From contig NZ_JABBNB010000009.1 in assembly GCF_012933505.1 (NCBI RefSeq), positions 124,001-188,000 of the forward strand: a stretch of DNA of 64,000 bases, in the 5' to 3' direction. Within the stretch, counting starts at the first letter, position 1, and each line of letters opens with the position of its first letter. This document shows, piece after piece, positions 8,838 to 17,653 of the stretch. The DNA comes from Gordonia asplenii (GTDB taxonomy: Bacteria > Actinomycetota > Actinomycetes > Mycobacteriales > Mycobacteriaceae). The position numbers were made by a program, and so were the translations under genes. The notes under the pieces are model-generated. The model saw only the letters and a program-made list of their open reading frames with translations, was not told where the DNA came from and ran no database searches.

Positions 8838-10192
8838 TGTCATCGATAGGAGATACCACCGCTGATCCGAGCGAATTGCCCGGCGAAGTGACCACCGAGG
8901 CGTACCGCAAGCGGTTCCAGATCCGGCTGATCGTCGTTCTGGTGGCGGGAATGCTTCTCGACGGCTACATCCTCGGCATCATCGGGCCCATCACCAGCAC
9001 CATCGAACACGAAGTCGCCGGCATGACGACGGCCTGGATCGGGCTCGAAGCGGCGTCGGCTCTGATCGGCATCATGATCGGGTCGCCGATCGGCGGGTGG
9101 CTGGCCGACAAGCTGGGGCGCAAGCCGCTGCTGTTCTGGGACGTCAGCCTGTTCACGATCGCCTCGGCCGCACAGTTCTTCGTGGAGACCCCGACGGAAC
9201 TGTTCCTGGTCAGGCTTGCGATGGGGATCGCCGTCGGCGTCGAGTATGCAGTCGGGTGGCCGCTGTTGGCGGAATTCGCACCGGCCCATCTGCGTGGCCG
9301 ACTGCTGGGTTGCACGATCATCGCGTGGTACCTGGGCTTCTGTGTCGCCTTCGTCGTCGGCTACTACCTCGATCAGGCCGGGGTGAGCTGGAACATCATT
9401 CTGGGCACCAGCACCCCGATCGCCATTCTCATCCTCCTCGGCCGAATCGGTCTGCCGGAATCTCCGCGTTGGCTGTGGAGCAAGGGAAGAACGGCCGACG
9501 CGAAGGGCATCGTCGGGCGCTATCTCGACACCGACTACATGACGGACATGGTCAAGGCGAAGAGCGGCGGACCCGCGGGTAGCTTCGCGATGTTGTTCTC
9601 GCCGTCGATCTGGCGTTCCACCGTGTTCATGGCGGGCTTCTGGGCGTGTGCGGTCACGCCGTACTTCGCGATCGCCACCTTCGCCAACGATCTACTGACC
9701 GGATTCGGGTTGACCGGGCTGCTGGGCGGAATCAGTCTGTCGGTGTTCGCCCTGATCGGTGTCATCGTCACGACACTCATCGTCGACAAGGTCAGGCGTC
9801 GCACTCTCACAGTGCCGACGCAATGGATCGCGGGCGCTCTACTGGTCATCATCGGTCTTTGGGCGGGTGCGCCGCCGGTCGTCATGCTGCTGCTGTTCCT
9901 CGCGTTCTCCTTCGTCAACGCCATGTACAACGTGATGACCACCGTGTATCCGAGTGAGGTGTTCCCGACCGAGGTTCGCGGAATCGGAACCGGATTCTCC
10001 GCCGCCGTCAGCCGATTGGGTGCTGCCGCGGGCCTGTTTCTCATCCCGATCTCCCTCGAACATCTGGGATTTTCGACCACGATGTTCATCGCCGCGGTCA
10101 TCGCCTTCGCCGGCGCTGCGCTCTCGCAGGTCCTCGCACCGGAGACCGGCGGCAAGAGTCTCAGTGAGATGGCCGAGAACTTCAGCCATTGA
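8837..10192 (+). CDS. MFS transporter (metabolite:H+ symporter / sugar-porter type)
   Basis: Major facilitator protein, 451 aa, about 12 membrane segments. The cytoplasmic loop motif GGWLADKLGRKPLL lies after helix 2, RLAMGIAVGVEYAVG in helix 4, PESPRWL at the end of helix 6, and the C-terminal PETGGKSLSEMAE is a sugar-porter-like ending. Start choice: ATG 8837 has GAGAGG 8 nt upstream; GTG 8828 would add three residues. The promoter carries a copy of the GntR palindrome, so it should be co-induced with the amine-oxidase operon and import that pathway's substrate. The substrate is unknown. Confidence 0.9.
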   Translation: MSSIGDTTADPSELPGEVTTEAYRKRFQIRLIVVLVAGMLLDGYILGIIGPITSTIEHEVAGMTTAWIGLEAASALIGIMIGSPIGGWLADKLGRKPLLFWDVSLFTIASAAQFFVETPTELFLVRLAMGIAVGVEYAVGWPLLAEFAPAHLRGRLLGCTIIAWYLGFCVAFVVGYYLDQAGVSWNIILGTSTPIAILILLGRIGLPESPRWLWSKGRTADAKGIVGRYLDTDYMTDMVKAKSGGPAGSFAMLFSPSIWRSTVFMAGFWACAVTPYFAIATFANDLLTGFGLTGLLGGISLSVFALIGVIVTTLIVDKVRRRTLTVPTQWIAGALLVIIGLWAGAPPVVMLLLFLAFSFVNAMYNVMTTVYPSEVFPTEVRGIGTGFSAAVSRLGAAAGLFLIPISLEHLGFSTTMFIAAVIAFAGAALSQVLAPETGGKSLSEMAENFSH

Positions 10193-10291
10193 GTTGAGCC
10201 AGATTCTCGAACGACTCGGGCCACTTCGGGCGACACTCGAAGGGGCCCGGGTCGGTTCGGCGCCGACGCTTTCGAGGTAGAAGGAGACGCG

Positions 10292-11092
10292 ATGGCAGTG
10301 CGTGTCGCCGTGATCGGCGATGTCGGGGGACACCGCGATGAATTGCGACGAGAGTTGTATCGGTTGGGCGCGACCGGGCGCGGGCGATTGCCCGACGATC
10401 TGGTCGTGGTCCAGGTCGGAGACCTGGTGCACCGCGGTCCCGATTCCGACGGCGTGCTCGAGCTCGTCGACCGGTATCTGTGGGCGCAACCCGAGCAATG
10501 GATTCAACTGATCGGCAATCACGAGGTCTACTACCTGCGCGAGCCGGTTTTCGACTGGTCGGAGCAGTTGGGCCTCGGCGCCCGACGTACCCTGCGCAGA
10601 TGGTGGCGTGATGATCTCGCGCGGGTGGCCGTCGCCGTGCGCACGCCGGACGAAGACTTTCTGATCACTCACGCCGGGATCACCGAGTCGTTCTGGCGGG
10701 AGTACCTCGACGCCACCCCCGACGTCGTCGACGCCGCCCGGCGGATCAATGCGATGGCACGCGAGGGTTCCGCGGTCCTCTACGGAGGCGGAAGCATGCT
10801 GGGCGGCGGTCCGCCGAATCCGACGGTCGGTCCGATCTGGGCCGAACGTGGGTCCGAACTGTTGCCCGGATGGCGTGACACGACGATGCCGTTCAGTCAG
10901 ATTCACGGGCACTCGGGTTCGCACGGTCCGTGCGACACTCCAGCGACCAGCTTCGACGCGCAGCGACATCACGAAGAGACGCGGCTGCTCGGCGGACGCG
11001 TGATCGGCGTCGACCCCGGACACGGGACGCGGCCCGAACCGGACTGGCAGGCACTCGTGCTGACGACGTCGGAGCGGCCGAACTGCGATTGA
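10292..11092 (+). CDS. Metallophosphoesterase (PPP-like phosphatase)
   Basis: Calcineurin-like phosphoesterase, 266 aa. All metal motifs are present in order: GDVGGH (variant of GDxHG), GDLVHRGPDSDG, GNHE, THAG and, near the C-terminus, HGHS and GVDPGHG. It is therefore probably a serine/threonine or small-molecule phosphatase of the PPP/Shelphs kind; the target is unknown. A strong AAGGAG (10281-10286) precedes the ATG. It stands between the MFS gene and the cNMP/CBS protein on the same strand with a 53-bp gap to the latter, so it could share a transcript and a signalling role with it. Confidence 0.85.
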   Translation: MAVRVAVIGDVGGHRDELRRELYRLGATGRGRLPDDLVVVQVGDLVHRGPDSDGVLELVDRYLWAQPEQWIQLIGNHEVYYLREPVFDWSEQLGLGARRTLRRWWRDDLARVAVAVRTPDEDFLITHAGITESFWREYLDATPDVVDAARRINAMAREGSAVLYGGGSMLGGGPPNPTVGPIWAERGSELLPGWRDTTMPFSQIHGHSGSHGPCDTPATSFDAQRHHEETRLLGGRVIGVDPGHGTRPEPDWQALVLTTSERPNCD

Positions 11093-11145
11093 GGCGCGAC
11101 GTCGAATCTTTGCTCCGCTTCCGTTCGAAAGGAATTCCGTTGTCG

Positions 11146-13137
11146 GTGGATGGAACAGATCCCGCCTCGCCGGCCGGTCTGGCTGATTTCCTGATGGGCT
11201 GTCGTCCGTTCGACGCACTGAGTCCGCAGCATCTTGCGATCGCCGTCGCGGCGGCGAGAGTCGACGACGTACCGGTCGGCGCGCTGGTGATCGACGCGTT
11301 CGCGCAACCGCCGACCGACATCTTCGTCGTCCTCTCCGGCGAGGTCGACGTCTGGCTCGACGCCGACCGCATCGGGTCCGGTCCGGGCGAGAAACTCGGT
11401 CCCGGCGACGCATTCGGATTCTCCGCCGCGCTGGCCGGCCGCGCATCGGGTCCGCGGGTGACCGCGCGGACCGCGGCCGCCGTCGCCCGGTTTCCGCTCG
11501 ACGTCGTGATGCCCGCATTCGCCTCGCGTGACGGTGCGCGCTTCCTCGCCGACCACATCGCGCACGCTCGCCGTCTCGCGTCGGGGCCGCCGATGTTCAC
11601 CGTCGTCGCCGACCTCGTGCGTACCGAACCGCTGCTCGTCGACGCCGCCGATTCGGTCGCCGAGCTGGCCCGGAAAATGACCGAGCGGAGCCTCCCGTAT
11701 GCGGCCGTCGACACCGGCGATGGGCGGTTCGGCCTGGTCACCGACGAAATCCTGCGTCGACGGGTCATCGCCGAAGGGGTGTCTGTCGACTCACCCGCGT
11801 GTGATGTGATGATCCATCCCGCTCCGACGACGTCGGCGGACACGACGTCGGCGGACGCGCTCATCGAGATGCTCGACCACGATGTCCAGTTCCTTCTGGT
11901 GACCAGCGCCGACGGCGACCTGCGCGGTGCCGTCGGCGAGCGCGACTTCGTGTTCGCCTCGACAACCGCCGGGGTCAGCATCAACGAGCAGATTCGCCGC
12001 GCACACACCACGGGTGACCTCATCCTCCGAGCCCGGACGGTCCCCGCGATGCTTGCCGACATCCTCGAGCGCGGACTCACCGCCGACCGAGTGATCGCGG
12101 TCAACTCGGCGATAGTCGACTCGATCGTGCGGCGCGCGCTCACCCTCGTCTTCGACGCACACAGCGACCTGACGACCGACGCGTTCACCTGGCTGTCGCT
12201 CGGCAGCAATGGTCGGCGTGAAGCCGTGCCGTCTTCCGACGTCGACGCGGCGGTGACTTTCGACGACGCCTACGCCGACGACATCCCCCGCTACCGCGAG
12301 GTGTTCGGGGAGGTCGGAGAGGTGCTGACGCAATGCGGCATCAGCGTCGACGCGCATCGGGCGTTTCCGATGCATGAAGGCTTCTCGCGTACCCACTCGC
12401 AGTGGCGGGAAGCGGCCACCGGCTGGTTGGCGCGGCCGCAGGAGAATCAGGGCACCGTCATGGCCCCGCTGCTCGTCGACGCGCGGCCCATCTTCGGAGA
12501 TCCCGGCCTGCCCGAACCCGCGCGTGTGTTCGCCGACTTCAACCGGCATCCGGCGACGATGGAGATGTTGCTCTACGAATCTCTCGCCCGGCGGGCGAAG
12601 ATCAGCACGATGCGGGACAAGCTGGCGGGCCGGGGTGAGAACTTCGATGTCAAGGCACGCGGGCTGGCGCCGATCATTAACATCGCGCGGTGGTCGGCTC
12701 TGGGCGTCGGGTCCACCGAACTGCAGACCACCGACCGACTACGTGCCGCGGCCGGTTCCAGACTGCTGCCCCAACGTGACGCGACGCGGCTGATCGAAGC
12801 CTTCGAGACGCTGCAATTCCTCCGCCTGGAGCACCAGCTTCGGCAGGTCGAGGCGGGCCGCACACCCGACGATATCCTCGACCTCGACGAGATGTCGACC
12901 ATCGACCAGAGTGTCGTCGACGGCACCGTGCGGGAGATCGCGGCGATTCAGAAGCGGATGGATCGTGTGGCGCACATGCACCCGGCGCAACTGTTGGCCG
13001 CGCAGCGTCAGCCGGTCGATTCGGAGTCCGATTCGAGTCGTGCGAAGGGCACGAAGAGTCCGGCACGCGTGGCGAAGGATCTCGCGGCGAGCGCGGGAAT
13101 TCGCAAACCGGCCAAACGCGGTCGACGCTCGCAATAA
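11146..13137 (+). CDS. Cyclic-nucleotide-binding / CBS / DUF294 nucleotidyltransferase protein (copy 1)
   Basis: Multidomain signal protein, 663 aa. A cNMP-binding-like domain (about 10-130, DIFVVLSGEVDVWLD) is followed by a CBS pair (about 155-275), a GlnD-like nucleotidyltransferase (about 320-450) with the motif SLGSNGRREAVPSSDVDAAV at residue 351, and a DUF294 C-terminal substrate-binding domain. The tail (about 630-663) is Lys/Arg-rich. Such proteins may nucleotidylate partner proteins in response to a nucleotide. The start is GTG 11146 or TTG 11140, the latter 6 nt from AAAGGA. It is a paralogue of the protein at 30605-32473 in the choline block, which suggests both control betaine metabolism or uptake. 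Confidence 0.87.
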   Translation: MDGTDPASPAGLADFLMGCRPFDALSPQHLAIAVAAARVDDVPVGALVIDAFAQPPTDIFVVLSGEVDVWLDADRIGSGPGEKLGPGDAFGFSAALAGRASGPRVTARTAAAVARFPLDVVMPAFASRDGARFLADHIAHARRLASGPPMFTVVADLVRTEPLLVDAADSVAELARKMTERSLPYAAVDTGDGRFGLVTDEILRRRVIAEGVSVDSPACDVMIHPAPTTSADTTSADALIEMLDHDVQFLLVTSADGDLRGAVGERDFVFASTTAGVSINEQIRRAHTTGDLILRARTVPAMLADILERGLTADRVIAVNSAIVDSIVRRALTLVFDAHSDLTTDAFTWLSLGSNGRREAVPSSDVDAAVTFDDAYADDIPRYREVFGEVGEVLTQCGISVDAHRAFPMHEGFSRTHSQWREAATGWLARPQENQGTVMAPLLVDARPIFGDPGLPEPARVFADFNRHPATMEMLLYESLARRAKISTMRDKLAGRGENFDVKARGLAPIINIARWSALGVGSTELQTTDRLRAAAGSRLLPQRDATRLIEAFETLQFLRLEHQLRQVEAGRTPDDILDLDEMSTIDQSVVDGTVREIAAIQKRMDRVAHMHPAQLLAAQRQPVDSESDSSRAKGTKSPARVAKDLAASAGIRKPAKRGRRSQ

Positions 13138-13338
13138 CGACTGGTAGACGCCAGAAATCGACTATTGACAGCGCCTCGCCGTTGCCTTCACACTGTTCCG
13201 TACAGCGAAATTGTTTCAAAGAATGCGACGATCGGCGAAGCTGCTCAGCCGCCGGTGGCCGACGTCGTCGCGCCCGAAGCCCCCGAGTCGATGCCCCGAC
13301 TCGAAGCACTCACCTCGAAGCCCCCCAAGGAGTGACCT

Positions 13339-14604
13339 GTGACCCGAACCCTCGTCCGTGACCTCGACGTCGCCACCCTCGTCGCTCGCCGGACACCGGG
13401 ATACAGCCTGGAAGCGCCCTTCTACACCAGCAGCGAGATCTACGACGTCGACCTCGACCTGATCTTCGGGCGGCACTGGATCTTCGTCGCCGCGGAAGCC
13501 GAGATCCCGGAGGAAGGCGACTACCTCACCGTCGACGTCGGGGCACAGTCGGTCATCGTGCTGCGCGACGACGACTGCGAGGTCCGCGCGTTCCGAAACA
13601 TCTGCCGGCATCGCGGTGCGCGCCTGCTCGACGCGGGGTGCGGGTCGGTCGGCAACATCGTCTGCCCGTATCACCAGTGGACCTACGGCACCGACGGCTC
13701 GCTGCGCTTCGCCGAGGAACAGGCCGAACCGTTCGACAAGTCGCAGTTCGGCCTGCGAGCGGTGCACGCCAAGACCGTCGCCGGGCTGGTGTACATCTGC
13801 CTCGCCGACGAACCGCCGGTCGACTTCGACGACGTCGTAGCCATGATCGAGCCGTTCCTGCTGCCGTTCGACGCCAAGAATGCCAAGGTCGCCCACCAGA
13901 CCGAGACGATCGAGGACGGCAACTGGAAGCTGGTGATGGAGAACAATCGCGAGTGCCACCACTGCGAGGCCAACCATCCGGAGCTGACCAGCGCCTATTT
14001 CCCGTTCAACCGCTTCGCCGCGCACGAGGTCCCGGTTCGTCAGCGACCGCTGTTCGATCGTTTCCAGACGGCCGCCGCCGCACTCGACGCGACCTGCGAG
14101 CTGGCGTCCTTTCCACGCGGTGACCGGCGGGAACTCGACACGCGGGTGTCGGGTTTCCAGATTCAGCATCTCCCGCTCGACGGTGTCGGAGCGTCGTACG
14201 GCAGCAACGGTGAAAGCCTGTGCAGTGTCCTGGTCAGCGACCGAGTCGACGTCAAGTTCGGTGACTTCTCACTGCACACGCAGCCCAATGCGTGGTTCCA
14301 CTTCCTCGGCGATCACGTCACCGTGTTCTCCGCCCTGCCCGTCGGCGTCGACAAGACACTGGTCCGGACGACGTGGCTGGTGCACCAAGACGCCGTCGAA
14401 GGCGTCGACTACAACGTCGACGATCTGACACTGGTCTGGCGGTCGACCAATGACGAGGACCGTTCCCTTGTCGAGCGCACTCAGCGCGGTGTCACCGACC
14501 CCGGCTATCTGCCGGGCCGCTACTCGACCGTCGAGAACGACGTCGAATCCTTCGTCAGCTGGTACATCGGCCGGCTGGCGGCACTACTGCCCGGAGCCAA
14601 CTGA
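13339..14604 (+). CDS. gbcA: Rieske oxygenase, glycine betaine monooxygenase-like (GbcA type)
   Basis: Terminal oxygenase, 421 aa. The Rieske 2Fe-2S motif is Cys89-x-His91 (CRHRG) and Cys109-x2-His112 (CPYHQW). The mononuclear iron site is in the GbcA-type motif MENNRECHHCEANHPEL. GbcA enzymes hydroxylate a methyl group of glycine betaine, giving dimethylglycine and formaldehyde. Stachydrine demethylase (Stc2) is a close relative and an alternative. The GTG start has AAGGAG 8 nt upstream. Its stop codon overlaps the ATG of the reductase gene, so the two form a complete two-component system. An IclR regulator is convergent just downstream. Confidence 0.88.
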   Translation: MTRTLVRDLDVATLVARRTPGYSLEAPFYTSSEIYDVDLDLIFGRHWIFVAAEAEIPEEGDYLTVDVGAQSVIVLRDDDCEVRAFRNICRHRGARLLDAGCGSVGNIVCPYHQWTYGTDGSLRFAEEQAEPFDKSQFGLRAVHAKTVAGLVYICLADEPPVDFDDVVAMIEPFLLPFDAKNAKVAHQTETIEDGNWKLVMENNRECHHCEANHPELTSAYFPFNRFAAHEVPVRQRPLFDRFQTAAAALDATCELASFPRGDRRELDTRVSGFQIQHLPLDGVGASYGSNGESLCSVLVSDRVDVKFGDFSLHTQPNAWFHFLGDHVTVFSALPVGVDKTLVRTTWLVHQDAVEGVDYNVDDLTLVWRSTNDEDRSLVERTQRGVTDPGYLPGRYSTVENDVESFVSWYIGRLAALLPGAN

Positions 14605-15710
14605 TGACGATCGCAGAATTGGAACGAATGGAAGCCGAACTGCTCGCACCGACGATCGTCGAATGCTGGAGCGAGGACAGCCGGGTCGAACTGACCTGTA
14701 TCGCGGTGCGCGACATCACCCACGACATCAAGTCGTTCGTTTTCGCGCCGCCGCCGGGTCAGGTGTTCCGGCATGAGCCGGGGCAGTTCCTGACCCTGTG
14801 TCTGCAGATCGACGGCGCACACATCGAACGCTGCTACACCATTTCGTCGCCGCCGACCCGACCGCACCGGATCTCGATCACGGTCAAGCGTGTCCCGGGC
14901 GGTCCGGTGTCGAACTGGCTGCACGACAACCTGCGAGCCGGTATGTCGGTGCTGGTCGCGGCGCCCGGCGGAGCGTTCACGCTCACCTCGCCGCTCGCGC
15001 CGAAGTACCTGTTTCTGTCCGCGGGTAGCGGCGTCACGCCGCTGATGTCGATGACCCGGACCCTGGTTGACCTCGGCGCCGACGCCGACGTCGCCTTCGT
15101 GCACAGCGCCCGCACCCCGGTCGACATCGTCTTTCGACAGGAGCTCGCGGGGATCGCCGCTGACCAGGCCGGGATTCATGTCACCAACGTGTGCGAGGAC
15201 CACCACCCGTCGGAGATCTGGACGGGACCACGCGGGCGACTGTCGACGGGCCTGTTGTCGGCGCTGGTCCCCGACCTGCACGAACGAATCGTCTACACCT
15301 GTGGCCCCGCACCGTATATGGCGTCGGTGCGGCAGATCCTCACCGACGTCGGGTTCGACATGGACCGCTATCACGAGGAGAGCTTCTCGTTCGACGTCCC
15401 GGTCAGCACTCCCGCGCCACCCGACGCATCGAGCGGGCCGGCCACGGTCGGGTACTCGGTCGAGTTCGTCAAGCGGGGCCAGACGATCACCTGCGGTCCC
15501 GACCAGAGTGTCCTCGACGCCGCGCTCGCCGCGGGCGTCCGACTGGCCTCGGCGTGCGGGCAGGGAATGTGCGGCACGTGCAAGGTCGGATTGCTCGACG
15601 GCGCCGTCGACATGGAGCATCAGGGCGGCATCCGGCCGCGCGAGATCCGCGACGGCAAGATCCTGGTCTGTTGTTCGCGGCCGCTAGGCGACCTCAAGAT
15701 CGACATCTGA
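14604..15710 (+). CDS. gbcB: Flavin/2Fe-2S reductase partner of the Rieske oxygenase (GbcB type)
   Basis: Class IA oxygenase reductase, 368 aa. The order is an FAD domain (RCYTISSPPTRPHRI, where RxYTxSS binds FAD), an NAD domain (LFLSAGSGVTPLMSM and YTCGPAPYM) and a C-terminal plant-type ferredoxin with the cluster motif CGQGMCGTCKVG plus CCSRPL. About 45 residues precede the flavin domain. Passes electrons from NAD(P)H to the Rieske oxygenase encoded immediately upstream (one-base overlap). The second Rieske oxygenase at 37208 has no reductase nearby, so this one may serve both. Confidence 0.9.
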   Translation: MTIAELERMEAELLAPTIVECWSEDSRVELTCIAVRDITHDIKSFVFAPPPGQVFRHEPGQFLTLCLQIDGAHIERCYTISSPPTRPHRISITVKRVPGGPVSNWLHDNLRAGMSVLVAAPGGAFTLTSPLAPKYLFLSAGSGVTPLMSMTRTLVDLGADADVAFVHSARTPVDIVFRQELAGIAADQAGIHVTNVCEDHHPSEIWTGPRGRLSTGLLSALVPDLHERIVYTCGPAPYMASVRQILTDVGFDMDRYHEESFSFDVPVSTPAPPDASSGPATVGYSVEFVKRGQTITCGPDQSVLDAALAAGVRLASACGQGMCGTCKVGLLDGAVDMEHQGGIRPREIRDGKILVCCSRPLGDLKIDI

Positions 15711-15745
15711 TTCGACGGTGGTTCGTCGGGTCGGGTCGATCTGGC

Positions 15746-15764
15746 CCGGGCTAGCCTAGCCCGG
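15746..15764. terminator. Possible bidirectional hairpin between gbcB and the IclR gene
   Basis: CCGGGCTA / TAGCCCGG, 8-bp perfect arms and a 3-nt loop, overlapping the stop codon of the convergent IclR gene. There is no T run, so its role as a terminator is uncertain. Confidence 0.4.
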
Positions 15765-16526
15765 CGTCGGGAAGCCGTTTCGTTCGGAGATCGCGGCAGC
15801 GGCGGCTTTGACGCGATCGGAGAGATCCGGCAGGGTCGACGGGTTGACGCGGAACGTCGGGCCCGACAACGAGACCGCGGCCACGACGTCGCCGCGCAAT
15901 GAGCGGATGGGTGCACCGATCGAGCCCAGCCCGATTTCGAGTTCGTCGAAGGTGTACCCATAGCCCTGTTCGCGCACCTGCTCCAGCTGCATCCGCAAGG
16001 TGCCGGGATCGGTGACGGTGTGGTCGGTGAACCGATGCAGGTCGCCGTCGAGAATCGCGGTCAGCTCATCGTCGGGCAGCGCCGCCAAGAACACCTTGCC
16101 CGCCGACGACGCATGCAGCGGCGTACGTTGCCCCACCCAGTTGACGGTGGTCACCGCCGACCCGCCGATGACCTGATCGATCGAAATCAGGTCGCTGCCG
16201 TCGCGCACGGAGGTGTTGACGGTCTCCCCGACCTCATCGGCGAGATCCTGGCAGATCGGCCGACTGAGTACATTCGGGTCGTGGCGGCGGACGGCACCCG
16301 CGGCGAGTTCGGCGATACCGGAACCGAGAAAGTACTCGCCCCGATTGACGCTCTGCTCGACGAGCCCACGCGCCTCGAGTGTCGCCAACAGTCGGAACAC
16401 GGTCGATTTGTGAATGGCGAGCTCGTCGGCGATCTGGGTGACTCCGGCCGCGCCCCGCGCAAGTACCTGCAGAATCGACACCGCGCGGTTGACCGACCGA
16501 ACCGTGCTATCGCCGTTGGTACTCAC
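15756..16526 (-). CDS. IclR family regulator (copy 1)
   Basis: Transcription regulator, 256 aa. The N-terminal winged helix (about 10-65) contains VTQIADELAIHKSTVFRLLATLEARGL. The C-terminal IclR effector domain (about 80-250) has the conserved HASSAGKVFLAALP and the SIGAPIRSLRGDVVAAVSLSGP block. Two GTG codons in a row are possible starts; 16526 is chosen because TAGGGT ends 6 nt upstream, a leaderless layout. It is convergent with gbcAB and probably controls it. A second IclR protein, at 29812, sits at the end of the choline block. Confidence 0.9.
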   Translation of the reverse strand: MSTNGDSTVRSVNRAVSILQVLARGAAGVTQIADELAIHKSTVFRLLATLEARGLVEQSVNRGEYFLGSGIAELAAGAVRRHDPNVLSRPICQDLADEVGETVNTSVRDGSDLISIDQVIGGSAVTTVNWVGQRTPLHASSAGKVFLAALPDDELTAILDGDLHRFTDHTVTDPGTLRMQLEQVREQGYGYTFDELEIGLGSIGAPIRSLRGDVVAAVSLSGPTFRVNPSTLPDLSDRVKAAAAAISERNGFPTPG

Positions 16527-16682
16527 CACGTCACCCTAACGTGCGCGCCACATCGCCCTGCGGCCCGTGGTTGGTCGAGTGTCGTCGTGCGAGTGCAGCG
16601 AGCCCGCCAGCATATCTCCATCAGTGATACGCCCGGCCCGTTGTCGGGGTTGGGTGCCGTGGTTGTCCATGACCGTCGCGTC

Positions 16683-16743
16683 CACCTCGTTTCCTCGCGC
16701 ACACCCGCCGTCAACGGCGAGGTGTCTGTGAGGAAACGAGGTG
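16683..16743. repeat. 61-bp long imperfect hairpin
   Basis: 14-bp perfect outer arms CACCTCGTTTCCTC (16683-16696) and GAGGAAACGAGGTG (16730-16743). The inner part also pairs (ACACC/GGTGT and CGCCG/CGGCG around a TCAA loop), so almost the whole element folds into one rod. It lies in a gene-free stretch with no T run. No second copy is in the window. Confidence 0.7.
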
Positions 16744-17332
16744 AACTGTTCGTCGGCGTCTCACTCGCCCGCGGTACAGTGGGCGGGCACCTGACTTACC
16801 CCCGTTGTGCATCACCTGCCCCACCGGTGACAACGAATGGATGGTGCATGCGTTTGGGCACTGACGCGTACCCGGTGTTGAGGTTGTGGTGAGTGTGATT
16901 CGCCCGGGCAGAGTGCGCTGGACCTGAAATCTGCCTGCTCAGCGGTGGCGGGGTGAATGTTCCCTCGGCGCCGGTGACGGGGCAGAGTGCAATCGGTCGG
17001 TCGGGGGCCAGAGGGCCGCAGTACCCGCACCGTTCAATTGCGACACTTGGCCAACGCCTCGCCGGGCACTCGACCATCCATCGGCCGCAACGTCAAAGTC
17101 CTTTCGGCACTTATGCTTTGAGCCCGCAAGCGGCGCCGAGATAAGAACTCGGCCGATTGACCGCGGACCTCGGCCGGCGACGTTGAGTCAGTGAAGAGTG
17201 TGCCGTAGTTACTTTGACCTGAAAGTCGGCCCCCGGCTCAGTCGCCTGCTGGTTGAGCCTTAGTTGAGCCTGGTTTCACCGAAGACACCCCCTCCGCTGG
17301 TTGAGCCTGAATTCACCGACGGTAGGCCCCAT
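16744..17332. other. Stretch without a recognisable gene
   Basis: About 590 bp between the hairpin and repeat copy 1. A minus-strand frame at 16796-17077 encodes a Cys-rich segment (RCGYCGPLAPDRP) but has no ribosome site, family or conserved context that I recognise. Two half-copies of the CTGGTTGAGCC end sequence of the neighbouring repeat occur near 17250 and 17297. Confidence 0.5.
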
Positions 17333-17578
17333 CTGCTGGTTGAGCCGCGAGGAGCGCTAGCGACGAGCGTGTCGAAACCTCTCAGCCACAATGCATTTGA
17401 TGGCAGCGCACGTGTCGAACTGTGATGGAATCGAACATCGAGGCGTGTGCACCCTATGGGTGCACACGCGTCACTTGCCGGGTGACATCTCCGATATTGG
17501 CGCGGACCGTCGAAAGTCGTTGTGGCTGAGAGGTTTCGACACGGACTCGGCTAGCGCCTCGTCCGGCTCAACCAGCAG
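17333..17578 (+). repeat. MITE-like palindromic element, copy 1
   Basis: 246-bp element bounded by CTGCTGGTTGAGCC (17333-17346) and its reverse complement (17565-17578). Inside are 24-bp perfect inverted repeats at 17368-17391 and 17520-17543. The centre holds a 10-bp perfect hairpin GTGTGCACCC / GGGTGCACAC (17445-17467) and a smaller one (GTCAC/GTGAC). Homologous copies occur at 25970-26216 (inverted) and 52551-52866. No coding potential. Confidence 0.85.
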
Positions 17579-17653
17579 AGCGGCGCTTCGGCCGGTGGAT
17601 CCAGGCTGAACCAAGGCTGAACCAGCATATGACGACTCTTTCAGTCGAAGTAG

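Noticed and set aside
16796..17077. Small Cys-containing minus-strand frame (RCGYCG...LCPVTGAEG)
   Set aside because: It could be a zinc-ribbon remnant, but there is no ribosome site, no neighbour support and no family that I recognise.
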